The notes beneath the pieces were generated by a model, which was not told where the DNA came from, ran no database searches, and saw only the letters and a program-made list of their open reading frames with translations. The translations under genes and the position numbers were made by a program. Positions 54,590-62,292 of a stretch of DNA of 64,000 nucleotides are shown piece by piece; the first letter of the stretch is position 1, and every line of letters begins with the position of its first letter. This stretch comes from JBFFMO01 sp041390025 (GTDB taxonomy: Bacteria > Myxococcota_A > Bradymonadia > Bradymonadales > Bradymonadaceae), in the NCBI GenBank assembly GCA_041390025.1, contig JAWKQR010000034.1, positions 1-64,000 of the forward strand, given 5' to 3'.

Positions 54590-55939
54590 TTAGAACATGG
54601 GGGCGCAGACGCCGATCTCGCCGCCCTCGCCGCCCACATCCAAGCAGGTCAACCCGCCGTCACAATCGGCGTCGGACCCAAGGCGGCACAGGCGTTGGCA
54701 GCGGCTTCCGCCAAAACCCGACGGCAGGCAGGAGACAGCGTCTTCGTTGCACATCGAGAACTGCGGGCCGCACTGTTCGCCTTCGGTGGAATTGTTGTCG
54801 GGGAGGCAGACACCAAAGGTTGCCGAGTAGCTAAAACAGTGGCCTTGGTCGCAGTCGGACTGCCCGTTTCCGAGGAAGGGGCGGCAGGCTTCGCGGCAGC
54901 GCCCGTTGTTTCCGTTCGGTGTGGGCACACACACGAGCCCGCCCCCGCAATCGAGGAATAGATCGGGGTCGCACGTGTCACCGAGCTGGTTGTTGGGATT
55001 CGCCGGAAGGCATGAGCCCTCGCTCTGGGGCGTGCCCAAGGGCAGACAGCCAAGGCTTGGATCGCCGCAGCCGGCATCAAACGAGCAGTTTGACACGCAC
55101 AGAGCTTGGTCCCCGTCGCCCCCTAAGCCGCACGACGAATTGGGGTCGGGACAGGTCGCGTCGGGATTTGGGACACTCTGGTTGCACACACCGTAGCAGC
55201 GGCCGTTTCCGGTTCCGTTGATGTCGACGCAGTAGTAGCCGTTGACGAAACTCTCGAGGTCAAAACACGGCTGGTTCTGCGCGCGGCAGATGTCGGGTTC
55301 GAACATTTCGCAGATGCAATCGGTGTTGCAGAACGTTCCGTCCTGACATCCGCCTGCGCAGCACGCGTCGGGGTTGCATCGCTCGTTGGCGGCGCCATTG
55401 CAGTTGTCGTCAAACGGTGTGGTGCAGTCCTCGCGCACGCCTGGATTGACGTTTGGTCGCCGATCGTCGCAATCGGGGCCAAGGTCGCATCCGGGGCCGT
55501 ACCCGTCGTTGTCGTTGTCAACGCACGTTTGCACGTCGACGCACGCGCCCATCTGACATTGCCTTGCGTCGCCGCACGGCCGCCGAACCGCCTGTGGGCC
55601 GTCGGGGCCTTCAACGCAGACGAGGACCGTATTAAAATCCGCGCAACGTGTTTCGCCGGGTTGACACAAACCCGCATCAGGCCCGCCATCTGGCACGCCC
55701 GAATCCGTCACGTTGTTCTGGTTGTTTAGATTGTTTTCGTTGTTCTGATTGGTCTGATTGTTTTCGCTGGTTGGGGTGCCGTTCGCACCGATAGGTAGAC
55801 AGCGACGCTCAAAACAGGTCAGCCCTGTGGAGCAGTCCGAGGGGACAAAACACGCCTGCCCGGCAAGCTGTTGGCCAGACTGAATGTCCACACCGCAGCC
55901 TGCCAATACGAACCAACCGAGCACCATCATGCGTTTCAT
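54590..55939 (-). CDS. Cys-rich lipoprotein with Asn-rich linker and MopE-type motif
   Basis: 449 residues from ATG 55939 (GGAG six bases upstream). Lipobox LAGC at residues 12-15; one Cys module (CFVPSDCSTGLTCFERRC); an Asn-rich linker (SENNQTNQNNENNLNNQNN); a MopE-type metal-binding motif (DNDNDGYGPGCDLGPDCDDRRP..REDCTTPFDDNCNG). Six or so disulfide modules fill the rest. In Methylococcus MopE binds copper; related motifs are abundant in myxobacterial surface proteins of unknown role. No enzyme domain. Divergent from the lipoprotein gene at 56071. Confidence 0.85.
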   Translation of the reverse strand: MKRMMVLGWFVLAGCGVDIQSGQQLAGQACFVPSDCSTGLTCFERRCLPIGANGTPTSENNQTNQNNENNLNNQNNVTDSGVPDGGPDAGLCQPGETRCADFNTVLVCVEGPDGPQAVRRPCGDARQCQMGACVDVQTCVDNDNDGYGPGCDLGPDCDDRRPNVNPGVREDCTTPFDDNCNGAANERCNPDACCAGGCQDGTFCNTDCICEMFEPDICRAQNQPCFDLESFVNGYYCVDINGTGNGRCYGVCNQSVPNPDATCPDPNSSCGLGGDGDQALCVSNCSFDAGCGDPSLGCLPLGTPQSEGSCLPANPNNQLGDTCDPDLFLDCGGGLVCVPTPNGNNGRCREACRPFLGNGQSDCDQGHCFSYSATFGVCLPDNNSTEGEQCGPQFSMCNEDAVSCLPSGFGGSRCQRLCRLGSDADCDGGLTCLDVGGEGGEIGVCAPMF

Positions 55940-56015
55940 CGCCAACTCCATCAGACCACCATTGATGCAAGGTTCTAGCGTATTCATGAATCGCTTGCAA
56001 AAAGCACGACCAGAC

Positions 56016-56044
56016 TTGAGACAGAACGACCGAAAGGGTATCAG
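56016..56044 (+). promoter_or_regulatory. Candidate sigma70-type promoter for the lipoprotein-oleA-oleB operon
   Basis: In the 131-bp divergent gap, the plus strand carries TTGAGA (56016-56021) and TATCAG (56039-56044) with a 17-bp spacer, 26 bp before the first start codon of the operon. Spacing is ideal and the -35 box good, the -10 box weaker. No operator-like palindrome is obvious in the rest of the gap (55940-56070). Confidence 0.35.
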
Positions 56045-56070
56045 GGGGCGCGACCTGCCTTGGAAGAACC

Positions 56071-56751
56071 ATGCGGATTTGGCTGTGGTCGGCCGTGTTC
56101 TTGACGGCCTGCTCGGATACACAACCCTCGCCCCCAGTACCGGTGAGCGATTCAGCCGCAGACCTCGCGCGTGTGCAATGTACGCGGCTGTTTGAGTGCT
56201 GTACGAGCGCCGAGATCCAGACCGTTTTTACGGGCGCGACCGACGCCGAGACCTGCGAACCGGTGGTGTCCAACTACCTGACCACCTTTGTCCTGAGCGG
56301 CTTCGACGAATCGGCGGACCGCGGGGCAGTCACGATCGATGCGACCAAGCGCGATGCGTGCTTGCAAGCCCTGGGCATGCGGCCGTGCGAATCTTTTTCC
56401 CCAAACCCGAATCTCAACCTGCTCGAGCTTGAGGCGTGTCGAGCGTGGATCTCGGCCGGGCTTGAACCCAGTGAGTTTTGCCAGGACGACTTTGAGTGCC
56501 GTACCGGATTTTGTGCACGCGACGCTGCAGCGGCCGACGGCGTTTGCAAAGCAGCGCCCGAAATTGGGGACGTGTGCGCGTTTGGGCGATGTGGCGGCGA
56601 CGGTTTTTGTGATGTGGACGATTTGTGTGGCGCACGGGTTGAAACCGGACAACCGTGCACGCGAAATGACGAGTGTTTGAGTGACAACTGTGTGGATGGA
56701 ACGGCGGGCCGCGTATGCGGTGAGCGGGCTAGAGCGTGTCAGGGACAATGA
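56071..56751 (+). CDS. Cys-rich lipoprotein
   Basis: 226 residues. Signal with lipobox LTAC at residues 11-14; a first domain of about 110 residues with Cys pairs (CTRLFECC, ETCEPVV, DACLQALGMRPCESF, EACRAWIS). Then repeats of the DxECxxGFCxxxxxGxC type (FCQDDFECRTGFCARDAAAADGVCK; PCTRNDECLSDNCVDGTAGRVC). A secreted disulfide-rich protein on the outer membrane; function unknown. First gene of a four-gene coupled operon: its stop lies right before the next ATG. Confidence 0.82.
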   Translation: MRIWLWSAVFLTACSDTQPSPPVPVSDSAADLARVQCTRLFECCTSAEIQTVFTGATDAETCEPVVSNYLTTFVLSGFDESADRGAVTIDATKRDACLQALGMRPCESFSPNPNLNLLELEACRAWISAGLEPSEFCQDDFECRTGFCARDAAAADGVCKAAPEIGDVCAFGRCGGDGFCDVDDLCGARVETGQPCTRNDECLSDNCVDGTAGRVCGERARACQGQ

Positions 56752-57192
56752 ATGAGTGAAACGATCCCCCTTAAGTCGAGCGAGTTTGACGCCGAGCTGC
56801 GAAAACTCGTGCAAGAGTTCACGCGGTCGACACCCAATTTGGGGTCGTATCGTACCGAAGAATCGGCGCGGTGTTTTGACTGCATGTTCACGACCAAGAG
56901 CTCCGACTGCTACAAATGCACGTACTGTGACGGGTGCCAGAAGTGCACGTCTTGCACGCACTGTCGCGAATGCGTGAACGTCCACGATTCGACCTATTGC
57001 GTGCGTTCATCGGACATCTCGGGCTGTTCGTATGTTGTGATGAGCCAAAACTGTTACGACTGCGTCTTCTGTTTTGGCTGCGTGGGATTGGTCAAAAAGG
57101 AGTTCCACATTTTGAACCGCCCATTTAAGCGAGACGAGTACTTTAAGATCGTCGCAAAACTCGAGGCGGCCTTTGGCCTGAAGAGGAAGTAG
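56752..57192 (+). CDS. Small protein with 16 Cys in a repetitive pattern
   Basis: 146 residues, cytosolic (no signal). About 16 Cys lie in residues 40-105, mostly as C-x2-C, in a repetitive array (CFDCMF, DCYKCTYCDGCQKCTSCTHCREC, ..NCYDCVFCFGCVG), followed by LVKKEFHILNRPFKRDEYFKIVAKLE. Proteins with an NCxxCxxCxGL-KxExxILN-xYxxEEY ending occur widely as hypothetical proteins and may form a Cys-lined beta helix; the role, possibly metal or Fe-S binding, is unknown. It starts right after the lipoprotein stop with AGGG upstream, and its stop overlaps the oleA-like start (TAGTG). Confidence 0.78.
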   Translation: MSETIPLKSSEFDAELRKLVQEFTRSTPNLGSYRTEESARCFDCMFTTKSSDCYKCTYCDGCQKCTSCTHCRECVNVHDSTYCVRSSDISGCSYVVMSQNCYDCVFCFGCVGLVKKEFHILNRPFKRDEYFKIVAKLEAAFGLKRK

Positions 57193-58196
57193 TGGCGTTG
57201 GCATCGATCATAGCGGTGGCCCACGTGGACGCCCCCATTCGCGTGGAATCCGAGGTCATTGAGCAGGGATTTGCCCACTCTTTGGCGCGCATCGGCCAGC
57301 GACCGGGTTTGGTTCGCGCCCTCACGGGTGTGGTGGCGCGACGGTTTTGGGAAGAACACGTCCAACCAAGCGACGCCGCGACGATGGCCGCCCAAAAGGT
57401 GTTGGCACAGAGCGGGATTGCGCGCAGCCATATCGGGGTGCTGATCAACACATCGGTGGCCAAAGACTTCATTGAGCCCTCGATCGCGAGCACCGTTCAC
57501 GGAAACTTAGGTCTGGACCCACTTTGCCTGAACTTTGACGTCTCGAATGCGTGTTTGGCGTTTCTGGATGCGATTGAGCTCGCTTCGATGATGATCGCCC
57601 AAGGGCGTGTGCGCTATGCGTTGATCGTCGACGGCGAGTCCTCGCGTCTTCCGGTCGAGACGACGATTCAGATTCTGGCGCAGACTCAGATGAGCGAGGT
57701 CGAACTGCGCAATCACTTCGCGACGCTGACGCTTGGGAGCGGCGCGGCGGCGATGATTCTGGGCCCGGTGGGTGAATCTGAACACATCGTCGAGGGACGG
57801 GTCAGTGTTGCAGCGACGCAGCACAATGGTCTTTGCCGCGGTCAACGCGACCACATGATCACCGATGCCCCGGCGTTGTTGCAGGCGGGCGTCGATGTCG
57901 CGCAGCAAGCGTGGGCTCGGGCCGAGATTGAGTTAGGCTGGCGCCACAACAACATCGATCACTTGATCATGCATCAGGTGGGGTCGGCGCATTCGCGAAG
58001 TGTGGTCACGCGGCTTGGACTGAGCATCGACCGCGCGTTTTTGACGTATCCGGAGTTTGGGAACATGGGCCCGGCGTCCATCCCCATTACGCTTTCCAAG
58101 GCCGTCGAAGCTGGCGGTGTCTACCCGGGTCATCGACTCGCCCTGATGGGCATCGGAAGTGGCCTCAACTGTTCGATGATGGGCGTGCGATGGTAG
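57192..58196 (+). CDS. oleA: OleA/FabH-like thiolase (3-oxoacyl synthase III superfamily)
   Basis: 334 residues from GTG 57192. Thiolase-fold enzyme with the active Cys at residue 121 (DVSNACLAFLDAIELA), the His in DHLIMHQVG and the Asn in YPEFGNMGPASIP, the KAS III triad. OleA condenses two fatty acyl-CoAs head to head to a beta-ketoacid, the first step of long-chain olefin synthesis. I favour OleA over FabH because the next gene, overlapping by 7 bp, is an OleB-like hydrolase. OleC and OleD are not found here. A plain FabH-like role stays possible. Confidence 0.75.
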   Translation: MALASIIAVAHVDAPIRVESEVIEQGFAHSLARIGQRPGLVRALTGVVARRFWEEHVQPSDAATMAAQKVLAQSGIARSHIGVLINTSVAKDFIEPSIASTVHGNLGLDPLCLNFDVSNACLAFLDAIELASMMIAQGRVRYALIVDGESSRLPVETTIQILAQTQMSEVELRNHFATLTLGSGAAAMILGPVGESEHIVEGRVSVAATQHNGLCRGQRDHMITDAPALLQAGVDVAQQAWARAEIELGWRHNNIDHLIMHQVGSAHSRSVVTRLGLSIDRAFLTYPEFGNMGPASIPITLSKAVEAGGVYPGHRLALMGIGSGLNCSMMGVRW

Positions 58197-59080
58197 CGAT
58201 CAATCCCAAGACAGCGTCGTGGTCGGCCGAGTATCCTTTTGAGCCGCAGACGATCAAACTCGCGAGCGGCGCGACCATGAGCTACGTGGACGAGGGTCCA
58301 CGCGACGCGCCTGCCATGGTGTTTTTCCACGGCAATCCCACGTGGAGCTTTTACTGGCGTAACCTCATCAAGCACTACTCGGGGACATTCCGCTGTGTGG
58401 CGATGGACCATATCGGATGCGGGCTTTCCGAGAAGCCACAGGACTACAACTACACGCTAGAACAACGCATCTCCGACGCCGCCGAGCTTGTGACCTCGCT
58501 TGGGCTACGGAACGCGGTTTTGGTCGTGCACGATTGGGGTGGCGCCATTGGTTTTGGCGTGGCCGAGCGGATGCCGGACCTGTTCGAGAAGTTCATCGTG
58601 TTCAACACGGCGGCCTTCCTGTCACCTCGGATTCCGTTCTCGATCGACATCTGCCGCATCCCCGGCTTTGGTGCGTTTGCGGTGCGTGGTCTGAATGCGT
58701 TTGTGGAGATCGCGCAAATCCGCGCCATTCACGATCGGGCACGACTTGCAGGCCCCATCCGTGACGCCTACGTCAACCCGTACGATTCGTGGGAGAACCG
58801 CGTGGCGATTCATCGATTCGTCGAAGACATCCCGATGAAGCCTTCGCATCCTTCGTACGCCACGCTCAAGCGGGTCGACGATGGTCTGAAGCAGTTCGCA
58901 GACCGTCCAATGCTGATCGTGTGGGGTGACGAAGATTTTTGTTTCGATGTGTCGTTTCGCAAGGAATGGCAGAGACGTTTCCCCAACGCCACGGTCCACG
59001 CCTTGGCCGACGCGTCACACTATGTGGTGGAAGACGCCATCGACGACATCAAGCGCTGGGCGGACGCGTTTCTGGCGTAG
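58190..59080 (+). CDS. oleB: OleB-like alpha/beta hydrolase (haloalkane dehalogenase type)
   Basis: 296 residues. Dehalogenase-type pentad visible: oxyanion segment FFHGNPTWSFYW, nucleophile Asp115 in VVHDWGGAIGFG, acid Asp/Glu in VWGDEDF (about 247-249) and His277 in DASHYVVED. OleB decarboxylates beta-lactones to cis-olefins; linkage to oleA is the main support, since sequence alone could also be a haloalkane dehalogenase. The start overlaps the oleA stop. The 3' end overlaps the convergent gene at 59049 by 32 bp. Confidence 0.78.
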   Translation: MVAINPKTASWSAEYPFEPQTIKLASGATMSYVDEGPRDAPAMVFFHGNPTWSFYWRNLIKHYSGTFRCVAMDHIGCGLSEKPQDYNYTLEQRISDAAELVTSLGLRNAVLVVHDWGGAIGFGVAERMPDLFEKFIVFNTAAFLSPRIPFSIDICRIPGFGAFAVRGLNAFVEIAQIRAIHDRARLAGPIRDAYVNPYDSWENRVAIHRFVEDIPMKPSHPSYATLKRVDDGLKQFADRPMLIVWGDEDFCFDVSFRKEWQRRFPNATVHALADASHYVVEDAIDDIKRWADAFLA

Positions 59081-59351
59081 GTTCGGGTTCGACCTTGTCG
59101 AGCACCACTTCGTCGGCGGCGCTGACGGGTTCTTCTTTGGCCGAGGGGTTGGCGTCCTCGCGCAGCTTTTCCTGCGCCTTCTTCCACTGATCAAACTCGT
59201 AGACTTCGCGCCGAACGCGTCGTTGTTTCAAGATGTCGATGCCGGCGCGCACGCTCTCCACCGCGACCGCGGCCGCACCCTTGCGCAGCATATCGATCCC
59301 GATCTCGCGCCAAAGCGACTTTCCGCCCTCTGAGAACAACTTGTAGATCAT
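59049..59351 (-). CDS. Small helical protein of unknown function
   Basis: 100 residues from ATG 59351, chosen because a strong site (GAGGAGG) lies five bases upstream. The sequence begins MIYKLFSEGGKSLWREIGIDMLRKGAAAVAVESVRAGIDIL, an amphipathic helix that could touch the membrane, then KQRRVRREVYEFDQWKKAQEKL and a Pro/Glu/Thr-rich disordered tail. No signal peptide or known domain. It overlaps the 3' end of oleB on the opposite strand by 32 bp. The tandem-hairpin region lies upstream of it. Confidence 0.72.
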   Translation of the reverse strand: MIYKLFSEGGKSLWREIGIDMLRKGAAAVAVESVRAGIDILKQRRVRREVYEFDQWKKAQEKLREDANPSAKEEPVSAADEVVLDKVEPEPTPETRPPSA

Positions 59352-59391
59352 CGCTACCTCCTCAACCGACAACGTCTAACGATGCCAAATT

Positions 59392-59663
59392 GTGCCCGAA
59401 GGGGCAAAAGAAGGGACCAAGAAAAGCAAAAACCCCTTTCGGGGCATTTGCCGCGATTGTGTTTGGGGGAGGATAAACACAATCGCTAGCCTCACGGTAC
59501 TGCTGTGAGGCGCCCTCGCGGTACTGCAGCGAGGTATGTCCTCGCGATACAACAGCGAGGGTCCCTGTGGGGTGACAGGGACAAGGCAGACTGCATCTGC
59601 GGCAATCGGGGACAGTTCGCCGCAGAACTGCCTTACACTGGAAAGTTACAACCTGAGTGTAAC
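59392..59663. repeat. Tandem hairpin array in the 3' region of the helicase gene
   Basis: This stretch without a gene is filled by consecutive inverted repeats, arms (plus coordinates): 59393-59397/59402-59406; 59433-59436/59441-59444; 59453-59464/59475-59486 (12 bp perfect); 59489-59495/59505-59511; 59514-59519/59529-59534; 59540-59545/59555-59560; 59561-59568/59575-59582; 59586-59590/59596-59600; 59613-59618/59625-59630; 59633-59639/59656-59662. Three central ones share the form CCTCRC, 9-nt loop, GYGAGG at a 24-26 bp period. Strand of action unknown; the helicase transcript (minus) would carry them all as its 3' region. Confidence 0.8.
59428..59445 (-). terminator. Probable intrinsic terminator downstream of the helicase gene
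   Basis: On the minus strand the sequence CCCC-GAAA-GGGG (a 4-bp G-C stem plus a G-U pair, GNRA loop; plus 59433-59444) is followed by TTTTTG and a second T-rich stretch. It lies about 200 bases after the repaired helicase stop and past most of the hairpins. The stem is short, but the tetraloop and T-run are typical. It would stop minus-strand transcripts before the gene at 59049-59351. Confidence 0.6.
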
Positions 59664-62223
59664 CCCGTCAAGCCGCAAACATTGCGCGAACCGTGTGACG
59701 GATTTGCCATAAACCTCGGAAATGCGAACAAAACGCGCGACGATCTTTTTTTCGCCCACGGTTGGGAAACGGATCGTGAGCTTGGCTTCGTCTCCTTTCC
59801 GGACGCCGCGCGCACCTTTCCGACCCCAAATTTTGGGTGAGTCACGGTCTTGCCCACCAGATCGTCGTCGCCGTGCTCTTCGAGGCCCCAGTGCGACACA
59901 TCAGTTGACTCGGCAGGGTCGCCGGGACGACGAACTCATCCAGGGGTTGAGCTGCGAGAATTCGTCCACGGTTGGCTCTTGTTTCATGCGCTGCATGGCC
60001 AGACCGATGGCGTTCTTCCGCATTTCGGGTGATTGGTCGAACTCCCACTCTTTGGAACCGGGTGCCATGACCTCGCGTTGCCACTTTGCGCGCTGGTTGG
60101 AGTACGTCGGACGCGCAAAATCGATGAAGCGTGACGAGCTGCGGGAATCGACCTTGAGCCTGGAAGGATCGATATCAAGCACAAAGCGGCTTGGCGCGGT
60201 GTTACGGATGGTGCCAAACACACGCCGGCGCTGGGCGTTGGTGATGAACAGCTTGCGCTCAGCGCGCGTGATGGCGACGTACGCGAGGCGTCTCTCTTCG
60301 TCGAGCTCTTCGGGGTCGTTGTCACGCACGCTTGGAAAGATCTCTTCCTCCATGCCCACGATAAAGACGGTGTCGAACTCAATCCTTCGAGCCGTGAACG
60401 GTCATGAGGGTCACGGCCCCACGCTCATCGAGATCGTCGGTGCTTTGGATGAGCGCCGAGCGGTCGAGGAAAGCGCGCAACAGCCTTTGGCCGCGGGGTT
60501 CCTTGGAGCGAGAGCCTGGCTCGGGCACCCATTCTTTTTCGAATTCGGCGATGGCGTTGACGAGCTCGGCAACGTTTTGCTGACGGTCTTCGGCGCGCTC
60601 GGCGTCTGACGTCACGAGCCACTCAAAAAGCGCGTGCGCTCGAGCAGGGCCTGAACCGTCTGCGCAAGTGAGCTTGAGGCACGCAAGCTGTCTTGCACAA
60701 ACACGATGATGTCGTGGAACTCACGCAGACCGGTCGCGGACTTTCCGCGCAGTGACGTGATGTCGGCGAGTGCGGGGTCGATGAGCGCTCCGCCAGGGTT
60801 CATGCCGGGCAGCCAGCCGTGCGTCGCCTCGGTTGGCGCGACCACTTCCGAGGTTCCGACCGCGTATTGGATCGCGGCCCAGAGCCCTTCGATGGGCCCA
60901 AACGCACCCGCGACACGCAGTTTATCGATGGTCGTGTTGCCCACACCACGTGTGGGTTTGTTGATCACGCGCAACAGGTCGACTTCGTTCGTGGGATTGA
61001 GGGCGATCTTGAGGTAAGCCAAGACGTCTTTGACTTCCTCGCGCGCGTAGAAGCTGGTGCCGCCGACGACTTGGTAGGGAAGACTGTTGAATCGCAGTTG
61101 TTCTTCGAACGCGCGCCCCATGGCGTTGGTGCGATAAAACACGGCAAACGAGGCGTATTCGCGGCCTTCGCGGGCGAGGTCAAAGATGCGTTGGGCCACA
61201 TATTGGGCTTCTTCACGGTCATCGGATCCCGTGAAATACGTGATGGGCTCACCACCTTGGCGATCGGTCCAGAGCTTCTTTTCGCGGCGGCGCCAGTTGT
61301 GCTGAATCACGTCGTTGGCCGCGTCCAAAATCACCTGCGTTGAGCGATAGTTCTGCTCAAGCTTGACGACGGTCGCGGCTGGAAAGCCCTCCTCGAAGCC
61401 CAAGATGTTGGCCACAGTTGCGCCGCGCCAGCGGTAGATGGCCTGATCGTCGTCGCCGACCACCGCAAGGTTGTCGTGTTCGCACGTCAGATGTTTGAGC
61501 AGCTCGTATTGCGAGATGTTGGTGTCTTGGAACTCGTCGACCATGACAAAACGCCACTGGCGCGAATAGCTTGACGCCAGCTCGGGGTGCTTGCGGAAGA
61601 TTTCGAGCACACCGAGGATCAGGTCCCCGAAGTCCACACAATTGGAGGCGCGCAGCTGGGTCTGGTAGGCCTGGTAGAACTCAGCGTCTTGCTCGACGTT
61701 GCGCTCATAGGCTTGGCTCAGCGCTTGGTAGGGCGTCAACCCGTCGTTTTTCATCTTTTAGATGAAGCCGCGCAGACGCCGCGCTTCGCATCGGTCGGAT
61801 CCACGGTCGTGTTCCTCCATCCACGGCGAATCAGCGCGAGCTGGTCAGCCTCATCGTAGATCACGAAATCTGGGCTGGTCGATTTGCGCGCGTGCAGGCG
61901 CAGCAGACGCGCAAAGGCTGTGAAATGTGGAGATCGTCACGGCCTCGGACGCCTTTGGGTCGTCGAGGAGTTGGTTGACACGCTCACGCATCTCGGCACA
62001 GGCCTTGTTCGTGAACGTCATCGCGGTTGCTCGGGATGGACGCCCTGTGGACACGACCGCGATGCGGTGGGTCATGACCCGCGTTTTCCCGCTGCCGGCG
62101 CCCGCGAGGATGAGCAGAAGGCCCCTCGAAGTGCGCGGCGGCTTCTCGTTGGGCGGGGTTCAACTTGTCCAACAGGGTGTCGTCGGCGTGGGTGGTCGGT
62201 TGAATCGAATACTTGCGAGCCAT
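59646..62223 (-). CDS. UvrD/PcrA-type superfamily 1 DNA helicase, about seven apparent frameshifts
   Basis: From ATG 62223: LNPAQREAA, Walker A in LILAGAGSGKTRVMTHRIA, FTNKACAEMRERV, TISTFHSLCA, DFVIYDEADQ, DFGDLI, VMVDEFQDTNISQYELLKHL (motif II), VVGDDDQAIYRWRGA (III), LEQNYRST (IV), TLMTVHGSKG (V), RLAYVAITRAE (VI), and the PcrA/UvrD C-terminal VGKTVTHPKFGVGKV. These lie in different frames, with breaks near 62118, 61908, 61756, 60625, 60385, 59903 and 59790. Each can be repaired by one or two single bases, mostly in homopolymers (TTTTT, GG), giving about 860 residues and a TAA at 59646-59648. A functional repair helicase with sequence errors is more likely than a pseudogene. Confidence 0.88.
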
Positions 62224-62292
62224 GGGATGCCTGTACAAACGTTCAACCCTGTTGTGTCCGAGGCCGCGTGATTTTGCGGGTCAGACTGAATG

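Noticed and set aside
59485..59565. CRISPR array or integron attC site
   Set aside because: Units are 21-nt hairpins with 3-5 nt between them, no 25-40 bp unique spacers and no cas genes. No RYYYAAC/GTTRRRY core and no integrase nearby.
59842..62238. Pseudogenised helicase
   Set aside because: All superfamily 1 motifs are present and repairs are single bases in homopolymers, matching the error pattern seen in other essential-type genes of the window.
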